From Portibacter lacus (GTDB lineage: Bacteria > Bacteroidota > Bacteroidia > Chitinophagales > Saprospiraceae): 64,000 nt of DNA. A program made the position numbers and the translations under genes. The notes beneath the pieces are model-generated. The model was not told the origin of the DNA. It made no database searches and saw only the letters and a list, made by a program, of their open reading frames with translations. Positions 1-9,900 of the stretch are shown here, piece by piece. The stretch's first letter is position 1. Each line of letters opens with the position of its first letter. The DNA is taken from assembly GCF_021533215.1 (NCBI RefSeq), contig NZ_JAJNKA010000010.1, positions 62,001-126,000 of the forward strand, given 5' to 3'.

Positions 1-26
1 TAATGCAAATTGTGTAACACTATCCA

Positions 27-2921
27 CTAATCTATGGATTGATTTCTCAACCGCAACGCATTTCCGATTACAGATACTGAACTGAAACTCATAGCTAGTG
101 CTGCAATCATTGGACTAAGTAAAATCCCGAAAAAAGGAAACAATATTCCGGCGGCAATAGGTATTCCTATTGTGTTATACCCTAATGCAAAAAACAAATT
201 TTGCTTAATATTACGCATTACTGCATGACTCAGATTCTTTGCTTTTACAATGCCTTGAAGATCGCCTTTTACTAAAGTAATCGAGGCACTTTCTATCGCA
301 ACATCCGTTCCTGTTCCCATCGCAATTCCCACATCAGCTTGTGCTAGGGCAGGAGCATCGTTTATTCCGTCTCCAGCCATGGCAACTATTTTGCCTTCAG
401 ATTGCAATTTCTTAACCTCTTCTAATTTGTTCTCGGGAAGCATACTAGCCTTGAAATCTGCTAGTCCAAGCTCACCTGCTACTGCTTTTGCCGTATCTTC
501 GTTGTCGCCAGTTAACATGATCACCTTAATTCCCGATTCTTGAAGTTTTTTTACGGCATTAGCGCTGCTTTGCTTGATTTTGTCTCCGATAACTACAAAG
601 CCTACAGCCACTCCATCGATGGATAAATAAGAAACCGTTTTACCTTGTGATTGATAAGCTTGTGCTTTAGAATGGAAATCCGCAGTGATATTACCGATCA
701 ATTTTGCATTTCCCAATTTTATGTCATGGTCATTGATTATGCCTTCTACTCCTTTTCCGGAAACATTATTGAATTGGCTAGCTTTTAACATTTTCACTCC
801 TTTCTCCTTTCCGTATTTAACCGTTGCTTCAGCTAGAGGATGTTCACTCATTTGATTAAGGGAGGCAATGTATTGAAGCACTTCTTGATCCGAATATTGA
901 TTACTAACAGAGACCACTTGTTCCACCGTTGGCCTGCCTTCTGTTAACGTCCCTGTTTTGTCCACAATCAAGATGTTAACGGTATCCATTTTCTCTAATG
1001 CTTCTGCATTTTTAATCAGCACACCATTTTGAGCTCCTTTTCCCACGCCTACCATGACTGACATTGGCGTCGCAAGACCTAATGCACAAGGACAAGCAAT
1101 AATCAAAACAGCAATGGCATTAACCAAAGCAAATACATATGCTGGATCAGGTCCCCAGATTGCCCAAATGATAAAGGTCAAAATTGAAATGATAACTACA
1201 GTCGGAACAAAATAACTGGAGACTTTGTCGGCAAGATTCTGAATAGGTGCTCGACTCCGACTAGCATCATTGACCATCCCTATGATCTGAGAAAGTAACG
1301 TTTCAGATCCTATTTTTTCAGCCTTCATTAAAAAGGACTGATTCCCATTGATCGTACCGCTGCTAACTTTAGCGCCAGTTTCTTTGTCTACTGGAATGGG
1401 TTCTCCAGAAATCATGGATTCGTCAATGGTGGAATGTCCTTCCGTTATTACACCATCTACTGGAACTTTATCTCCTGGCTTTACTCTAAGAATATCGCCC
1501 TTTACAATTTGATCAATCTTAACTTCAACTTCCTCTCCATTGACAAGCTTTATGGCTTTATTCGGCGCTAATTTTAGCAATGCTTTAATAGCACCATTAG
1601 TTTTGGAGTGGGCTCGAGCTTCTAACAATTGACCTAATAATACTAATGTCAATATAACAGTAGCTGCCTCGAAATACACATGGACAGAACCAGAATCACT
1701 TCTGAATTGAGCTGGGAAAAAACCGGGAAATAATAATCCGAATAAACTAAACGTCCATGCAACACCTGCACCGATTCCGATTAAGGTAAACATATTCAAG
1801 TTCCAAGTGAGAACACTTCTATATGCTCTTTCGAAAAACATCCAAGTAGCATAAAAAACAACTGGAATGGAAAGTGCAAATTGCACCCAATTCCAATATT
1901 TCTGATCCATTAAATTATAAAGTGGATTGTTTGGTATCATCTCACTCATCGATATCAAAAATACAGGTAGCGTAAAGGCAACTGCTAACCAGAATTTTTT
2001 AGCTAACTTATTGTAAGTCTTTTCTTCAGCGGAAAGATCTGCTTCCATTGGGACTAAATCCATTCCACAGATGGGGCACGAGCCAGGTTCATCTTTTATG
2101 ATTTCGGGATGCATCGGGCAGGTATACTGAGTTTCCTGAGACAAGCTTAGGTTTTGTTCTTCTACCAGATCCATTCCACATACGGGGCAATCTCCTGGCT
2201 TGTCGTAAGTTTTATCACCTTCGCAGTGCATCGGACAGTAAAATGTTCCATTCCCATTTACAGGTTTTGCAGAAAGTTCTTGCTTTTCAGAAGTAGGAGC
2301 CACATATCCTGGTAGATGAATAGTATACCTATCACCTATCTCTTTTAATGCTTTTTCGAAGTTCTCAAGTGGAATATGACTGTCCATTTCAATGATGGCT
2401 TCAGATTTTTCGAGGTCTACTGATGCTTTGGAGACGCCACTCACTTCTGAAAGTGCGGATTCCACATGACTTCTGCAACCATTACAAGTCATTCCTTCAA
2501 TATGGTAATTATGCTTCATGCTACCAGACTGAGATTCCTGTGTAGAATTAAGATTTTGATCTTTTACTAGATGCATCCCACATACCGGGCAATCTCCTGC
2601 TTGGTCGTAAGTTTTATCACCTTCACAATGCATCGGACAGTAAAAGGTCCCATTTTTATTCTTCAGTTCTTGTGTTACTTCATCTTGTTTACTGTCTTGA
2701 GGCTGATGAACAGGTAGATGAATAGTATACCGTCCTCCTATATCTTGTAAAGCTTTTTCGAAGTGATCAAGTGGAATGTGCTTATCCATTTCAATGATGG
2801 CTTTAGATTTTTCAAGGTCCACAGATGCTTTTGAAACGCCACTTACATCTGAAAGTGCACTTTCCACATGACTTCTACATCCATTGCAAGTCATTCCTTC
2901 GATATGATAAGTATGTTTCAT
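27..2921 (-). CDS. copA: Copper-translocating P-type ATPase with duplicated N-terminal metal-binding module
   Basis: P1B-type ATPase of 964 residues, predicted to pump Cu(I) or Ag(I) out of the cytoplasm. N-terminal order: HMA domain 1-70 (GMTCNGC), a zinc-ribbon-like heavy-metal-binding domain near 93-120 (CPMHCEG...CPVCGM), second HMA 135-204, second such domain 227-254, and a third (YTCPMHPE...CPICGMDL) near 266-293. The ATPase core follows, with ISGEP actuator motif, ACPCALGLATP in the sixth membrane helix (about 610), DKTGT phosphorylation site (about 653), SEHPLAEA and GDGINDAP. The C-terminal helices carry the GYN and MSFSSVSV...NAL motifs known for Cu(I) pumps. Residues 1-134 and 135-265 are near copies of each other and the second begins with a Met, so the present start may be a duplicated older start. 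It is the last gene of the minus-strand copper cluster. Function is confident; the metal (Cu versus Ag) is inferred. Confidence 0.95.
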   Translation of the reverse strand: MKHTYHIEGMTCNGCRSHVESALSDVSGVSKASVDLEKSKAIIEMDKHIPLDHFEKALQDIGGRYTIHLPVHQPQDSKQDEVTQELKNKNGTFYCPMHCEGDKTYDQAGDCPVCGMHLVKDQNLNSTQESQSGSMKHNYHIEGMTCNGCRSHVESALSEVSGVSKASVDLEKSEAIIEMDSHIPLENFEKALKEIGDRYTIHLPGYVAPTSEKQELSAKPVNGNGTFYCPMHCEGDKTYDKPGDCPVCGMDLVEEQNLSLSQETQYTCPMHPEIIKDEPGSCPICGMDLVPMEADLSAEEKTYNKLAKKFWLAVAFTLPVFLISMSEMIPNNPLYNLMDQKYWNWVQFALSIPVVFYATWMFFERAYRSVLTWNLNMFTLIGIGAGVAWTFSLFGLLFPGFFPAQFRSDSGSVHVYFEAATVILTLVLLGQLLEARAHSKTNGAIKALLKLAPNKAIKLVNGEEVEVKIDQIVKGDILRVKPGDKVPVDGVITEGHSTIDESMISGEPIPVDKETGAKVSSGTINGNQSFLMKAEKIGSETLLSQIIGMVNDASRSRAPIQNLADKVSSYFVPTVVIISILTFIIWAIWGPDPAYVFALVNAIAVLIIACPCALGLATPMSVMVGVGKGAQNGVLIKNAEALEKMDTVNILIVDKTGTLTEGRPTVEQVVSVSNQYSDQEVLQYIASLNQMSEHPLAEATVKYGKEKGVKMLKASQFNNVSGKGVEGIINDHDIKLGNAKLIGNITADFHSKAQAYQSQGKTVSYLSIDGVAVGFVVIGDKIKQSSANAVKKLQESGIKVIMLTGDNEDTAKAVAGELGLADFKASMLPENKLEEVKKLQSEGKIVAMAGDGINDAPALAQADVGIAMGTGTDVAIESASITLVKGDLQGIVKAKNLSHAVMRNIKQNLFFALGYNTIGIPIAAGILFPFFGILLSPMIAALAMSFSSVSVIGNALRLRNQSID

Positions 2922-2978
2922 TTTTTATAGTTTTGAAGTAAGTGATTCTTTTAGGTCAATGTGCACCGTGAGAAACAA

Positions 2979-3001
2979 GAATCAAATCATTGACTTGATT
3001 C
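2979..3001 (-). terminator. Hairpin between small lipoprotein gene and copA (weak terminator or regulatory stem)
   Basis: A 7-bp perfect stem GAATCAA/TTGATTC with a 9-nt loop lies just downstream of the small lipoprotein gene and upstream of copA. The minus-strand sequence after it is T-rich but interrupted (TTGTTTCT), so it may attenuate rather than end transcription. Function is inferred only from position and pairing. Confidence 0.35.
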
Positions 3002-3023
3002 TCAGAGTATCTAAAGTAATTAT

Positions 3024-3281
3024 CTAGTGATTATGTCCTTCGTGACTGTCGTGACTGTCATTTTTCTTGTAATCCATACCACAAACGGGGCATTTTCCAG
3101 GCTCATCACTTCCACTTCCTTCGCAATGCATTGGACAAATGTACGCTGATGTGTATTCTTTGCCCATTTGCTCCGTTTTATCTGCATCTGAACCTGATTT
3201 AGTTGAATTGCCACATGAACCTAGTGCTAAACTGAACACCATAATACTCATGGCAACTAAAAGCATTTTTATATCTTTCAT
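3024..3281 (-). CDS. Small metal-binding lipoprotein of the copper cluster
   Basis: 85-residue protein. An N-terminal signal peptide ends in a lipobox-like LALGSC (Cys about 23), so it is probably an outer- or inner-membrane lipoprotein facing the periplasm. The mature part contains one heavy-metal-binding domain (YICPMHCEG...CPVCGMDY), the same Cys/His/Met module found three times in the neighbouring CopA and once in the CusB-like adaptor. The C-terminus is a His-rich tail (HDSHEGHNH) that could also bind metal. It lies between the AraC-type regulator and copA on the same strand, so it is probably co-regulated. A periplasmic copper chaperone or sponge role is inferred. Confidence 0.8.
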   Translation of the reverse strand: MKDIKMLLVAMSIMVFSLALGSCGNSTKSGSDADKTEQMGKEYTSAYICPMHCEGSGSDEPGKCPVCGMDYKKNDSHDSHEGHNH

Positions 3282-3414
3282 TTTTGATATTATTTATTAG
3301 TGTTATCATTTAAACAACAAAGTTCGTCAATTGGGTTTATATAGAAGATAAAATAAATTGACTTTGCTTGCTTATTAATTGATTATTTATGCCATTCCTG
3401 AAACAATTGATATT

Positions 3415-3969
3415 TCATATTGATTCAAGCGACTTCCTGCTTCCTGGATTTTTCTTAAACTCACTTGGGGACACGCCTTCAATTTTTTTAAACTGCCTGG
3501 AAAAATGAGCATTGCTGACATAGCCAAGTTTGTAGGCTACTTCAGAAATATTATTTTCTGGATAGCTTAACCATTCCTTTGCCTTCTCTATCCTTAATTG
3601 AATATTATATTGCTCTATCGTCTGTCCTTCTTCATGGGAAAAGAGCCTGCTAAGATGTGAATAATCATAATTCATTGCCTTCGTTAAATAATCAGATATT
3701 TTTAAATTTTCGTCCACTGCTTGATCATACAGAGCGACTAAATTCGATTTAATCTGATTCACAATGATGGAAGATTTATCAAGGATCAATTCGAAACCAA
3801 GTTTCTCTAATTTAAGTGCTAATGCTTTAGAATTCGGATCAGAAATTGGCGCAGCCAAAGTCACTTCACCCAGTTTAATATCAGAAAAAGAAATTGCTTC
3901 CGCTTCCAATGCTTGCTCAACAGACAGAATACACCGATCACACACCATATTTTTTATGTAGATTTTCAT
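3415..3969 (-). CDS. AraC-family regulator with N-terminal HMA-like metal-sensing domain
   Basis: 184 residues. Residues 1-70 read as a heavy-metal-associated (HMA) fold, with the CxxC metal site in KNMVCDRC at about 7-14. Residues about 85-180 form an AraC/XylS DNA-binding domain with two helix-turn-helix motifs (ISEVAYKLGYVSNAHFSRQF then FKKIEGVSPSEF). The gene starts 3 bp from the stop of the cusB-like gene, so it is probably translated from the same transcript. The family architecture and position suggest that it senses Cu/Ag directly and controls the cluster. No operator was identified. DNA-binding function is clear; metal sensing is inferred from the CxxC domain. Confidence 0.85.
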   Translation of the reverse strand: MKIYIKNMVCDRCILSVEQALEAEAISFSDIKLGEVTLAAPISDPNSKALALKLEKLGFELILDKSSIIVNQIKSNLVALYDQAVDENLKISDYLTKAMNYDYSHLSRLFSHEEGQTIEQYNIQLRIEKAKEWLSYPENNISEVAYKLGYVSNAHFSRQFKKIEGVSPSEFKKNPGSRKSLESI

Positions 3970-3972
3970 ATG

Positions 3973-5739
3973 CTATAATTCTAATTTTACAGAACCACAC
4001 TTCATCATCTTATCTCCGAAATAAGGGTTTCTAATTTCCTTTTCTGCTGACACCCAATCAGCTCCCTTATTATCAGAAACCATCGGACAGTATTGAACAT
4101 AATAGTGATGATTATGAGTACCAAAAGCCCTTAGTGAATTGATAATCGCGTCAGATAAAAACTTGAATTGACTTCTTTGATCTTCTACATCTTCTGATTC
4201 AGAAATCTTTGCTCCATGTGCTTTAATGGCCTTGTTTTGCTCCATCCAATACATATGTGCTTCTCCTTTTACCAAATTCATATCGACATTATTCAAAGAT
4301 TTCAGAACTGACTCAGCGGCATTCTGAGCATTTTTAGGATCAGTGTCTACGAGGGCATCTTTTAGTGCTATATATGATTGAACGACTTGATCCAATTGGT
4401 CTTTAAATTCTTCAGAAGTTTCATTAACAAAAGAAGGAGCTAGATCAGACTGAGCCGTTTTCTTGATGGAAACATTCTGGTTCATCATACTCGCGTTGTT
4501 ATTCAACTGTGCAGCGGCATCTACTGCGAAAGCTCCATTGGTGACAATCTCTTCTCCGATTTCTAGTCCAGCATTGATGAAGGTCATTCCTCCAGATTGG
4601 CCACTGACTTCTACAGATCGGTACTGAAAGCTAGGAACTTCCGTGTCTTGCATTTTAACATAAACGACTGATTTCGCGCCTGTCCATAATACTGCGGAAC
4701 TGGGCACGCTGAGCGGACCATCGCTTTCATTCGATTTATTGTTGATTTTAATTTTTCCTTTCAGTAACATGCCAGGCTTGAGTTTTCCTCCTTTGCTTGT
4801 AATTTCAGCTCTAATCGTAGCAGTCCTTGTCGTAGGATTTAACAGCGGATCGATGTAGGTGATTTTGGCATTGAAATCCATATTGGAAACGGAAGGAGTT
4901 GTAAAATTGACCACTTGTCCTTTGCGAACATTTTCCAGATCGGATTCGAAGACATTAAAGATTAACCACAAACTTCCTGTTTGACCAATCGTATAAAGAA
5001 CTTGACCTTGCTTAAGGTAATCTCCTTGGGACACTTTTTTCGAGAGCACATACCCACTATGATCGGCATAAATATCGATGGTTTCTATAGGTTGGCCACT
5101 GCTCAGAATAGAAGCAATTTGAGCATCTGAAATTTTCCAATTTTTCAGTTTTTGTATACTTGCCTCCTTTAATCCAGCAACCTTCTTATCGTAATCTGCA
5201 GCAGTAATCAATTCTTGAGACGCTGCTATTAAGTCCGTAGAATATAAGCTAGCAATTTTCTGTCCCGCCTTCACATATTCACCTTCAAAATTGATCAACA
5301 TAGATTCTATCCTTCCAGGCAAGTGAGCAGTCTGAGTATTAATGGACCGCTGATCTATTTCTATGGTACCATCTACATTAATTTCACCGCCATTGTGCTC
5401 TCCATGAGCCGTTTCGCTTCCCACAATGGTCGTCTGTATTTGAGCTAGTTTTGCAGATGCTTTACTCATTTTCAGAATGGTTGGATCGTCACTTCCCAGT
5501 GAATTGTCCAAGGGTATCAAATCCATTTCACAAATAGGACATAATCCTGGTTCATTCTGGCGGATCTGTGGGTGCATAGAACATGTCCATATTTCTTCAC
5601 CATCTCCTGTTTCAGTTTTATTAGAATGAGTGGAGTGATCATGCACTGTTTCTGCAGGACTTGGTTGGAGCAACCATCCGATGAGGATTCCGGCTATGAG
5701 CATTAAACCTCCGATGATATATATTTTATAGTTATTCAT
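3973..5739 (-). CDS. cusB: CusB-like RND efflux periplasmic adaptor with extra metal-binding and DUF3347 domains
   Basis: 588-residue membrane-fusion protein expected to link the inner-membrane RND pump to the outer-membrane channel. An N-terminal membrane anchor (about 5-25) is followed by a heavy-metal-binding domain (WTCSMHPQ...CPICEMDL; the usual Gly of CPICGM is Glu here). The barrel-sandwich and beta-barrel adaptor core follows (LPGRIESMLINFEGEYVKAG...), and a C-terminal domain from about 440 resembles DUF3347, with a metal-ligand-rich end (THNHHYYVQYCPM). It has 1 bp to the upstream TolC-like gene and 3 bp to the AraC-type gene. The fusion of DUF3347 onto the adaptor is typical of Bacteroidota Cus systems. 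Confident as a Cu/Ag efflux adaptor. Confidence 0.92.
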   Translation of the reverse strand: MNNYKIYIIGGLMLIAGILIGWLLQPSPAETVHDHSTHSNKTETGDGEEIWTCSMHPQIRQNEPGLCPICEMDLIPLDNSLGSDDPTILKMSKASAKLAQIQTTIVGSETAHGEHNGGEINVDGTIEIDQRSINTQTAHLPGRIESMLINFEGEYVKAGQKIASLYSTDLIAASQELITAADYDKKVAGLKEASIQKLKNWKISDAQIASILSSGQPIETIDIYADHSGYVLSKKVSQGDYLKQGQVLYTIGQTGSLWLIFNVFESDLENVRKGQVVNFTTPSVSNMDFNAKITYIDPLLNPTTRTATIRAEITSKGGKLKPGMLLKGKIKINNKSNESDGPLSVPSSAVLWTGAKSVVYVKMQDTEVPSFQYRSVEVSGQSGGMTFINAGLEIGEEIVTNGAFAVDAAAQLNNNASMMNQNVSIKKTAQSDLAPSFVNETSEEFKDQLDQVVQSYIALKDALVDTDPKNAQNAAESVLKSLNNVDMNLVKGEAHMYWMEQNKAIKAHGAKISESEDVEDQRSQFKFLSDAIINSLRAFGTHNHHYYVQYCPMVSDNKGADWVSAEKEIRNPYFGDKMMKCGSVKLEL

Positions 5740-5740
5740 T

Positions 5741-6952
5741 TTATAAGAATTTTTTTAATGATGATATGGCTAATTCCTTTTGGTAGCCTGCTTTCACAAT
5801 TTCGATCTCATAATCAATCAGATCCATTTCTAATCGCAATAACTCTTCGAATCTTGTGCCTTCTGCAGCATACTCTGTTCGCATTAAATCGATTGTTTCT
5901 TTAGTAATTTTTATTAAATCTTGATATTTGACTTCTGACATTTCTGCGTATTGGATTTCAGAAAAAGCTGCTCTAACTTCTGCAGAATATCGTTCTTGAA
6001 AGTTCTGAATCGAAGCATCTATTGCCTCTTGTTTGATGATTTCTTCTTGTCTTTTGGCATGGAATCGACTGGTGTTTAGCGGAATAGAAATGGAACCCAT
6101 AGGCATGAAAACATCCCGACCATTATTGGGAATATCTACATCTGTTCTTTTACTGATCCATCCATACTCGAATCCTACACTGAGTTTCGGTTTTGCTTCT
6201 AAGTAAGTTAGCTCAATTGCTTTCTTAGAGGCCATTTTCATATGGTCTAGTGTCTTATATTGCGGATGATTTTTCATAGCAAATGCTAGATAAGCCTCAC
6301 TTTCAGAAAGTGTTCTTTCAGGTTTTTTTAGGTCAATGTTAGAGAAAGGTGATCGACCTAGTAAACTGTTAATCATGATTTTAGGCGATTCCATTTGTTT
6401 GTTAATCAATTCTAAGTCAGCATTAATATTGATCCGAGTTCTTTCTATCAATAGAACATTGCTGAGCTTTCCTTTACCGGATCTGACAGCTGATTTTGCT
6501 AACGTTTCAATGACGTCAAGAACTTCAATTTTCTTAATAATGGTTTCTCTTTTTTGAGTTAGGAAACTAAGCATATTGTATGCTTTTCGAATATTATATG
6601 CTAGTTCTATGGCTTGGACATCTTTCACATTGGACAAGGTTTCTGCTTGTGCATTGGCGAGTTCACTTCTTCCATTCAATACGCCTTTCCAAGGAATAGA
6701 CTGACTTGCTCCAATTTTAAATTGCTGACTCCCTAATCTCGTTTGGATAGGCAATACACCTATTCCAAGATTAGCCATCGGATCTGGCCAATCATCTACC
6801 TGATCTGCAACTTCTAATGCTGCCTTGTAATTAAGATCTATGGACTGTAGACCAGGATTGCGCTGAATAGCTATTTCTATAAGCTCTTCGACAGCTTGTC
6901 CATTTACGTTTTGACTAAGAAGGATAATTAACCCAAAAATTAATTTTTTCAT
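5741..6952 (-). CDS. cusC: TolC-family outer-membrane efflux channel of the Cus system
   Basis: 403 residues, signal peptide 1-18 (MKKLIFGLIILLSQNVNG). The mature protein has the two long alpha-helical repeats of the outer-membrane efflux protein family, including an internally repeated pattern around Ala/Glu-rich coiled-coil segments. Length is typical of short Bacteroidota CusC-type channels. It sits 4 bp after the cusA-like gene and 1 bp before the cusB-like gene, which makes it the exit duct of the tripartite pump. Confidence in the family is high; the specific symbol is assigned from context. Confidence 0.9.
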   Translation of the reverse strand: MKKLIFGLIILLSQNVNGQAVEELIEIAIQRNPGLQSIDLNYKAALEVADQVDDWPDPMANLGIGVLPIQTRLGSQQFKIGASQSIPWKGVLNGRSELANAQAETLSNVKDVQAIELAYNIRKAYNMLSFLTQKRETIIKKIEVLDVIETLAKSAVRSGKGKLSNVLLIERTRININADLELINKQMESPKIMINSLLGRSPFSNIDLKKPERTLSESEAYLAFAMKNHPQYKTLDHMKMASKKAIELTYLEAKPKLSVGFEYGWISKRTDVDIPNNGRDVFMPMGSISIPLNTSRFHAKRQEEIIKQEAIDASIQNFQERYSAEVRAAFSEIQYAEMSEVKYQDLIKITKETIDLMRTEYAAEGTRFEELLRLEMDLIDYEIEIVKAGYQKELAISSLKKFL

Positions 6953-6956
6953 TTCT

Positions 6957-9900
6957 TTAGTTTTTATTTCTTTTAATCGTGATCTCCTTCCACATACTGA
7001 ATAAAATAGGAACGGTAAACATGGTAATGACTTGTAAGGTCATTCCACCAAATGATGGAATAGCCATCGGTAACATGATATCCGAACCTCTTCCTGTACT
7101 GGTGAGGACTGGCAGCAATGCTAGGATGGTTGTGGCTGTAGTCATCATTGCCGGCCTTACCCTTCGTAGTCCGCCTTCTACAACGGCATCTCGAATTTCA
7201 GCTGTCGTTTTTGGCTCGTTTCGGGCAAAACTATCTTTCAGGAAAGTAGCGACTAACACACCGTCATCCGTGGCAATGCCGAACAAGGCGAGAAATCCTA
7301 CCCAGACGGCGACACTGAGGTTAATCGTGTGGATCTGAAATAAGTCCCGCATATGCGTTCCGAAAAAATCAAAGTTCATAAACCATGATGTGTCATACAA
7401 TCCGATCATGATGAATCCACCAGCGAAGGCAACAAAAACTCCTGAAAAAACCATCACGGAAATTGCGACTGACTTAAACTGTAAGTATAGAATCACGAAA
7501 ATAAGTATCAGTGCGATCGGAACGACAACGCCTAATCTTTTATTCGCTCTTACTTGTTGCTCATAATTTCCGGCAAAGTTAAAGTTGATTCCAGCAGGGA
7601 GTTCCATATCCGCTAATGCTGCTTTTGCATTATTTACAACATCTACTTCTGCATATCCCTCCTCTTTATCAAATAGTACGTACCCTAGCAGAAATCCATC
7701 TTCACTTTTGATCGCTTGAGGTCCTTGTTCATATTTAATCTCTATTAATTCTCCTAATGCGACCTGACCAAAACCCTTTGTTTCTATGTAAATGTTGTTT
7801 ATCGCCTCGATGCTTGACCTATAATCTAATGGATATCGTAATCTGATCGGGTAGCGCTCTCGTCCTTCCACCGTAGTAGTCATGGTCATTCCACCGATTG
7901 TCGCTTGAATTTGTTGTTGGACATCTTCTATTTTTAAGCCATATCGACCGATGACTTGTCGCTTGATATCGATCATTAAGTAGGGTTTTCCCACGATCCG
8001 TTCAGCAAAAACAGCAGCATCTTTTACGCCTTCTACTTCCTTAAGTTTCTGCTCTAGTTCTAAGCCAACTTGCTCGATGACTTTTAAATCTTGCCCTTTG
8101 ACTTTAATGCCCATAGGTGCACGCATGCCTGTCTGAAGCATAATCAGTCTTGTTTCAATAGGCTGTAATTTAGGAGCAGAAGTCACACCTGGAAGTTTTG
8201 AAACACTGATGATTTCATCCCAAATATCATCTGGAGACTGGATATGGTCTCTCCATTGACGGAAATACCGCCCCTTATCATCAGGAATGAGTTCGCCATC
8301 CTCATCGAGTATGTAATCACCATCCTTAAATGTAAACCTTAATTTATGTCCAGCGGCATCTGTCTTATATTCGGATTTGTAACTGATCATATTTTCATAC
8401 ATAGAAAGAGGTGCAGGATCTAAAGGACTATTAATTCGACCTGCTTTTCCAACCACCATATCTACCTCAGGAATAGCAGTAACTGCCATGTCTAATAATC
8501 GAAGGTTTTTAATGTTCTCACTGATCCCACTATGCGGCATTGCGGTAGGCATGAGTAAGAAAGAACCTTCATTAAGAGATGGCATAAATTCTTGGCCTGT
8601 GGAATTGAAAACTTGGAAACCACTGTAAATAATGAAACCTACCAAAAGCAGAAAAAGGATTTTTACCTTCAATAAGAACCTGAGAATGTTTTCATAAAAG
8701 TGTATGATCAACCAGAAGAAACCAAGTAAAACAGAGATGATTAAAATGACAAAAAAACTATTCGTGAACAGCGATTTCGTAACTCCAAGTGGCATCCATG
8801 CTTTGGTTAGAAAAATAGCAATGAACAAAGCATATATAACGTTCGAAAGTATTTTATATAGTTTGCTACCAGATGGGTAATATTCATCTACGATCCATTG
8901 CAACAACGATACACCACTTATCAATGTAATAACTAAAATGAACGGAGCAGTAAAAAACAGATAAGCAATAAGAGAACCGATAAAAGCTGCTAAACTAACA
9001 ACTAAACTTATTTTTTTCCGATCAACTTTAATGCTGAACAAGGCATGTGCCAATGGAGGAATAAAACACAAAGCAACGATTACCGCCGCTATCAAGGCAA
9101 AAGTTTTCGTATAGGCTAATGGTCTAAATAGTTTTCCTTCAGCAGCTTCCATTGCGAAAACAGGTAGGAAACTTATCACTGTGGTTGCTACAGCCGTTAA
9201 TACCGCTGATCCAACTTCTATTGCTGCTTCGTACACAGTAGTGATGAGCGGTTCATTTCCTCCTTCTTTGTCCTTTCGATCGAGTATGCTTTCTGTAAGT
9301 ACAATGCCCATGTCGACCATGGTGCCTATGGCAATGGCTATTCCAGATAAAGCCACAATATTGGCATCTACACCAAAATATTTCATGGCAATAAAGCACA
9401 TTAATACTGCAATTGGCAGGGATCCAGCAACGAGTAAGGATGATTTGAGATTGAAGAGTAGTAAAATGACAACGATGATTGTAATGAGGATTTCTAGGGT
9501 CAATGCTTCTTCTAGCGTTCCTATCGTTTCATTTATCAACTGAGTCCGATCATAAAAAGGCACAACAGTTACTTGGGAGATAGTGCCATCAGCAAGTGTT
9601 TTGGAGGCTAAGCCAGGTCCAAGTTCACTAATCTTATCTTTCACATTGTTGATGACCTCCAGTGGATTTGCTCCATATCTTGCGACTACAACACCTCCGA
9701 CTGCTTCCGCTCCAGCTTTATCTAAAATTCCTCTTCTAGGGGCAGGTCCTAAATAAACTTTAGCGATATCCTTGATACTGATTGCGGTTCCGCCTATTGA
9801 TTTGATAACACTATTTTCAATATCTTCTATTGATTTGACATAACCCAGCCCCCGCACGAAATACTCTGCTTGGTTGATCTCGATAGTTTGTGCACCTACA

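Noticed and set aside
9181-9543. Plus-strand open frames of 100-120 codons inside cusA and other long genes
   Set aside because: They are antisense shadows of clearly coding frames.
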